64,000 bases of DNA, taken from the NCBI RefSeq assembly GCF_013314895.1, contig NZ_JABTYE010000014.1, forward strand, positions 62,001 through 126,000, read 5' to 3'. Within the stretch, counting starts at the first letter, position 1. Each line of letters begins with the position of its first letter. This document shows positions 60,817-64,000 of the stretch, one piece after another. A program made the translations under genes and the position numbers. This stretch comes from Cupriavidus gilardii (GTDB lineage Bacteria; Pseudomonadota; Gammaproteobacteria; Burkholderiales; Burkholderiaceae). The notes under the pieces were generated by a model that searched no databases, was not told the origin of the DNA, and saw only the letters and a program-made list of their open reading frames with translations.

Positions 60817-61485
60817 TCAGTCCTGGCGATAGAGTCCGTGGGTGGCGATGTAGTGTGCCACGCCCGGGGGGAGTTGGTCATCCGCGCGCTGGCCGGCGGC
60901 AAGGCGCTGGCGCAGGGCGGTGGAGGAGAGGTCGACGGCGAGCGTCTGGTCGATCCACATCCGGCCGGAGGGCGTGGATTGTATCAGGTGCGCGTCGGCA
61001 CGGCGCTGGGCCAGCGCGTCGCGCACCGGGCCGTCGAGCTGGTCCAGCGCGAAGCCGGGCCGGGTCGCGACGCACAGGTGGACGTAGTCGAGCAGGTCCT
61101 CCCAGCCGTGCCAGGTGTGCAGGCGCAGCAATTGGTCAGCGCCCATCAGCCATGCCAGCGAGGCCTCGGGGCCGTACTGCTCGCGCAAGTGGCGCACCGT
61201 GTCGATGGTGTAGCTCGGGCCGGCGCGATCGACCTCCATGCGGCTGGCGTGAACCCGCGCCGGCGCGTCGGCCAGCGCCGAGGCGGCCAGTTCCGTCATC
61301 GCCAGCCGGTCCGCGGCCGGGGTCACGTCGTTGCCTTTCTGCCATGACTGGCCGGTCGGAATCCACAGCAGCTCGTCGAGCTGCAGATGGTCGATGCATA
61401 GCCGCGCCAGCGCCAGGTGGCCGACATGGGGCGGGTCGAAGGTGCCGCCGAGGATGCCGAGGCGGTAGGGGCGGTTGGAGTTCAT
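60817..61485 (-). CDS. nadD: nicotinate-nucleotide adenylyltransferase
   Basis: 222 residues from ATG 61485 (MNSNRPYRLGILGGTFDPPH); a GTG at 61515 overlapping the hemF stop is an alternative. The nucleotidyltransferase motif GGTFDPPHVGHLALAR and the C-terminal SSTALRQRLAAG (ISSTxxR variant) are present. Makes deamido-NAD from nicotinate mononucleotide. Lies between hemF and rsfS, the common nadD-rsfS-rlmH order. Confidence 0.95.
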   Translation of the reverse strand: MNSNRPYRLGILGGTFDPPHVGHLALARLCIDHLQLDELLWIPTGQSWQKGNDVTPAADRLAMTELAASALADAPARVHASRMEVDRAGPSYTIDTVRHLREQYGPEASLAWLMGADQLLRLHTWHGWEDLLDYVHLCVATRPGFALDQLDGPVRDALAQRRADAHLIQSTPSGRMWIDQTLAVDLSSTALRQRLAAGQRADDQLPPGVAHYIATHGLYRQD

Positions 61486-61505
61486 CGACAAGGTCCGGGC
61501 CCGGT

Positions 61506-62423
61506 TCAGACCCACTCGCGCGCCGGCAGGAAGTCGGTGTACAGCGCGGCTTCGGCGCTACCCGGCTCGGGCTGCCAGTCGTAGCGCCAGGCGGCCTGCG
61601 GCGGCATCGACATCAGGATCGATTCGGTGCGGCCGCCCGATTGCAGGCCGAACAGCGTGCCGCGGTCGAACACCAGGTTGAATTCGACATAGCGGCCGCG
61701 GCGATAGGCCTGGAAGTCCCGTTCGCGCGCGCCGTAGGGCGTGTCCTTGCGCGCCTGCAGGATCGGCAGGTAGGCATCGAGAAAGCCGTCGCCGACCGCG
61801 CGCATCATCGCGAAGCTGCCGTCGAAGCCGAGCTCGGAGAAGTCGTCGAAGAACACGCCGCCGACGCCCCGTGCCTCGCCCCGATGCTTCAGAAAGAAGT
61901 ACTCGTCGCACCAGCGCTTGAAGCGCGGATAGAGCCCGGCGCCGAAGGGATCGAGCGCGGTCTTGCAGGTCGCGTGGAAATGCCGGCAGTCGTCGGCATT
62001 GCCGTAGTACGGCGTCAGGTCCATGCCGCCGCCGAACCACCAGACCGGCTCGGCGCCTTCCTTGACGGCCAGGAAGCAGCGCACGTTCATATGGACCGTG
62101 GGCACGTAGGGGTTGCGCGGATGGAACACCAGCGACACGCCCATCGCCTCGAAGCCGCGCCCGGCCAGTTCGGGCCGGTTGGCGCTGGCCGACGGCGGCA
62201 GCGCGTCGCCGCGCACGTGCGAGAAGCCGACGCCGGCGCGCTCCATCACCGCACCGCCTTCGAGGATGCGGGTGCGGCCGCTGCCGCGCAGTCGCTCGGT
62301 GGGCGGCTTTTCCCAGGCATCGGTGGCGAACGGCTGCCCGTCGATGGCGGCGACGGCATCCGTGATGCGGTCTTGCAGACCCAACAGATAGGCGCGGACT
62401 GCCTGGGAATCGATCATCAGCAT
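61506..62423 (-). CDS. hemF: oxygen-dependent coproporphyrinogen III oxidase
   Basis: 305 residues from ATG 62423; a second ATG at 62417 is close. [60 protein letters not shown] and [24 protein letters not shown] segments are hallmark HemF. Converts coproporphyrinogen III to protoporphyrinogen IX with oxygen in haem synthesis. A TACAAT box ends 7 nt before the ATG, so the mRNA may be leaderless. Same strand as purD upstream and nadD downstream. Confidence 0.96.
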   Translation of the reverse strand: MLMIDSQAVRAYLLGLQDRITDAVAAIDGQPFATDAWEKPPTERLRGSGRTRILEGGAVMERAGVGFSHVRGDALPPSASANRPELAGRGFEAMGVSLVFHPRNPYVPTVHMNVRCFLAVKEGAEPVWWFGGGMDLTPYYGNADDCRHFHATCKTALDPFGAGLYPRFKRWCDEYFFLKHRGEARGVGGVFFDDFSELGFDGSFAMMRAVGDGFLDAYLPILQARKDTPYGARERDFQAYRRGRYVEFNLVFDRGTLFGLQSGGRTESILMSMPPQAAWRYDWQPEPGSAEAALYTDFLPAREWV

Positions 62424-62430
62424 GGTCAGG

Positions 62431-62436
62431 ATTGTA
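62431..62436 (-). promoter_or_regulatory. candidate -10 box for hemF (near-leaderless start)
   Basis: The minus strand reads TACAAT, with the last base 7 nt before the hemF ATG at 62423, so the start site would coincide with the start codon. No clear -35. Confidence 0.4.
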
Positions 62437-62503
62437 GCCGCTGCCCCGTCATGGTGCGGCGGGGTAGGCACGCGGGGATGTTCGTGCTCCGGCGGTGTTC
62501 TCG

Positions 62504-62625
62504 CTCTCCCCCCAAGGAGAGGGCTGGGGAGAGGGGTGGTTTCGAGGCGCGGTCGGTATGGCGCAAGCCTTTGCCCTCTCCGCCGGCCCTCTCCCGCAAG
62601 CGGGAGAAGGCAGAAGACCTCAGCG
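62504..62625. repeat. REP-like element, copy 2, two palindromes
   Basis: Two GC-rich inverted repeats: CTCTCC/GGAGAG (62504-62521) and CTCCCGC-AA-GCGGGAG (62591-62606), separated by a CCCTCTCC-rich stretch. The second matches the core at 48657-48672 with one change, and the GAAGACCTCAGC after it parallels GAAGCCCTCAGC there. The element lies between purD and hemF (both minus) and may double as a transcript end for purD. Confidence 0.55.
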
Positions 62626-63888
62626 CTTGATCGCCCGATAGCCGATGTCCGAGCGGTACTGCATGCCGTCGAAGTGGATCTGCTGGGCCGCCGCATAGGC
62701 CGCGCGCTGCGCCGCCTTGACGGTATCGGCCAGGCCCACCACGCACAGTACGCGGCCGCCGTTGGTCAGCAGCTTGCCGTCGGCCAGCGTGGTGCCGGCG
62801 TGGAAGGTCACGCTGTCCTCGGTCTCGGCCGGGATGCCGGTAATCAGGTCGCCCTTGCGCGGCGAGTCGGGGTAGCCGTGGGCGGCCATCACCACGCCCA
62901 GCGCCGTGCGGCGGTCCCAGTCGAGCTCGACCGCGTCGAGCCGGCCGTTGACGGCATGCTCCATCACGTCGAACAGATCCGTCTTGAGCCGCGCCATGAT
63001 CGGCTGCGTCTCGGGATCGCCCATGCGGCAGTTGAATTCGAGCGTCTTCGGATTGCCGTCGCGGTCGATCATCAGGCCGGCGTACAGGAAGCCGGTGTAC
63101 GGGATGCCGTCCTTCTCCATGCCGCGCACGGTCGGCATGATGATCTCGCGCAGCACGCGTGCATGCAGCGCGGGCGTGACCACCGGTGCCGGCGAATAGG
63201 CGCCCATGCCGCCGGTATTGGGGCCGGCGTCGCCGTCGAGCAGGCGCTTGTGGTCCTGGCTGGTGGCCAGCGCCAGCACATTGGCGCCGTCGACCATCAC
63301 GATGAAGCTTGCTTCCTCGCCCTCGAGGAATTCCTCGATGACGACGCGCGCGCCGGCATCGCCGAGCTTGTTGTCGGCCAGCATCATGTCGACCGCGGCG
63401 TGCGCTTCTTCCAGCGTGGTGGCGACCACCACGCCCTTGCCGGCGGCGAGGCCATCGGCCTTGATCACGATCGGCGCGCCCTGTGCGTCGAGATAGGCGT
63501 GTGCCTGCGCCGCGTCGCTGAAGGTCTGGTAGGCGGCGGTCGGAATCTGGTGCCGGTGCATGAAGGCCTTGGCGAAGTCCTTCGACGACTCCAGCTGCGC
63601 GGCCGCGCGGCTTGGGCCGAAGATGCGCAGACCGCGCGCGCGGAACACGTCGACGATGCCGGCCGCCAGCGGCGCCTCGGGACCGACCACGGTGAAATGC
63701 ACGCCCTCGCTTTGCGCGAACTCGGCCAGCGCCGCCGGATCGGTCACGGGGACGTTCTGCAGCCGCTTGTCCAGCGCAGTGCCGCCGTTGCCCGGCGCCA
63801 CGTAGACGACCTGCACCTTGGGCGACTGGGCCAGTTTCCAGGCCAGCGCGTGTTCACGTCCGCCCGAGCCGACAACCAATACTTTCAT
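62620..63888 (-). CDS. purD: phosphoribosylamine-glycine ligase
   Basis: 422 residues, [23 protein letters not shown]-grasp enzyme: [34 protein letters not shown] near 145 and [40 protein letters not shown] near 228, [20 protein letters not shown] near 285. Second step of de novo purine synthesis (phosphoribosylamine plus glycine to GAR). The 3' end overlaps the REP-like element. Confidence 0.97.
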   Translation of the reverse strand: MKVLVVGSGGREHALAWKLAQSPKVQVVYVAPGNGGTALDKRLQNVPVTDPAALAEFAQSEGVHFTVVGPEAPLAAGIVDVFRARGLRIFGPSRAAAQLESSKDFAKAFMHRHQIPTAAYQTFSDAAQAHAYLDAQGAPIVIKADGLAAGKGVVVATTLEEAHAAVDMMLADNKLGDAGARVVIEEFLEGEEASFIVMVDGANVLALATSQDHKRLLDGDAGPNTGGMGAYSPAPVVTPALHARVLREIIMPTVRGMEKDGIPYTGFLYAGLMIDRDGNPKTLEFNCRMGDPETQPIMARLKTDLFDVMEHAVNGRLDAVELDWDRRTALGVVMAAHGYPDSPRKGDLITGIPAETEDSVTFHAGTTLADGKLLTNGGRVLCVVGLADTVKAAQRAAYAAAQQIHFDGMQYRSDIGYRAIKR

Positions 63889-63982
63889 GATCCACTGCCA
63901 GAAGATAAAGCTTTGGGGACGGCGGCCGCTGCATCGAATTGGCTACGGCCGCCGGGGAGAGGGGAGGGGCGGATGCGCCGGC

Positions 63983-64000
63983 TCAGTCCTCGATCACCGC
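63983..64000 (-). CDS. C-terminal end of an upstream minus-strand gene (partial)
   Basis: The minus strand reads codons for AVIED followed by TGA at 63985-63983. With only six codons the gene cannot be identified; in related genomes a YebC/PmpR-family regulator precedes purD on the same strand, which would suit this position, but this is a guess from gene order. Confidence 0.3.
   Translation of the reverse strand, partial: AVIED

Noticed and set aside
59448..62630. 1060-codon plus-strand frame over rlmH, rsfS, nadD and hemF
   Set aside because: Antisense to four well-supported genes and made of GC-biased residues without domains.

Overview
This is a GC-rich, gene-dense stretch of a beta-proteobacterial chromosome. 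The gene order ompA - gyrA - DUF2059 - serC - pheA - hisC - tyrA - aroA - cmk - rpsA - ihfB - lapA - lapB - ugd - hldA - hldD, together with rpsP-rimM-trmD-rplS, etfBA next to an acyl-CoA dehydrogenase, and an intracellular PHB depolymerase, points to Burkholderiaceae close to Cupriavidus/Ralstonia. That placement is an inference from gene order and protein features; no search was run. I see no phage, insertion sequence, integron, CRISPR array, tRNA or rRNA.

Layout. 1-4.6 kb: C-terminally cut OmpA-family gene (minus), gyrA, and a secreted DUF2059 protein. 4.6-14.1 kb: serine and aromatic amino-acid genes (serC, pheA, hisC, tyrA, aroA) running into cmk, rpsA and ihfB, with a small minus-strand DUF2061 membrane protein between aroA and cmk. 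14.4-19.5 kb: envelope genes lapA, lapB, ugd, hldA, hldD. 19.7-26.0 kb: helix-hairpin-helix secreted protein, NCS2 permease, cysM, mltB (minus), a histone-deacetylase-like hydrolase and an atypical crotonase. 26.2-32.7 kb: metNIQ methionine importer behind a leader hairpin, then etfB-etfA and an acyl-CoA dehydrogenase. 32.7-40.6 kb: dadA with its divergent Lrp-type regulator, a radical SAM protein, a PHB depolymerase, several small membrane or secreted proteins and a sorbosone-dehydrogenase-like enzyme. 40.7-43.9 kb: rpsP-rimM-trmD-rplS and a Nudix CoA pyrophosphatase. 44-48.6 kb: trhO (minus) divergent from dnaE. 48.7-55.1 kb: LPS block with three glycosyltransferases (minus), an O-antigen ligase-like protein and msbA (plus). 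55.3-64 kb: an AhpD-like protein, two lipoproteins, then a minus-strand run purD - hemF - nadD - rsfS - rlmH - maf - rng.

Function. Nearly all genes are housekeeping: DNA topology and replication (gyrA, ihfB, dnaE), ribosome biogenesis and translation (rpsA, rpsP, rimM, trmD, rplS, rsfS, rlmH, rng, trhO), amino-acid and cofactor synthesis, LPS synthesis and export, and fatty-acid/PHB breakdown.

The unusual signal is simple-sequence expansion. Short tandem repeats of 6, 8, 9 or 12 bp sit just before, or in, the starts of several genes (aroA, the crotonase, lapA, a TM2 protein, an I78-type lipoprotein). Long low-complexity C-terminal tails sit on GyrA (Asn/Gly/Asp), IhfB (Gly/Asn) and RsfS (Lys/Ala/Thr). 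A second pattern is a recurring -10 element of the form TACAATGSC without a recognisable -35, in two cases placed so that the transcript would start at or next to the start codon (dnaE, hemF). No wholly new multi-gene system is evident; the best leads are these repeats and tails, and the metN leader hairpin.
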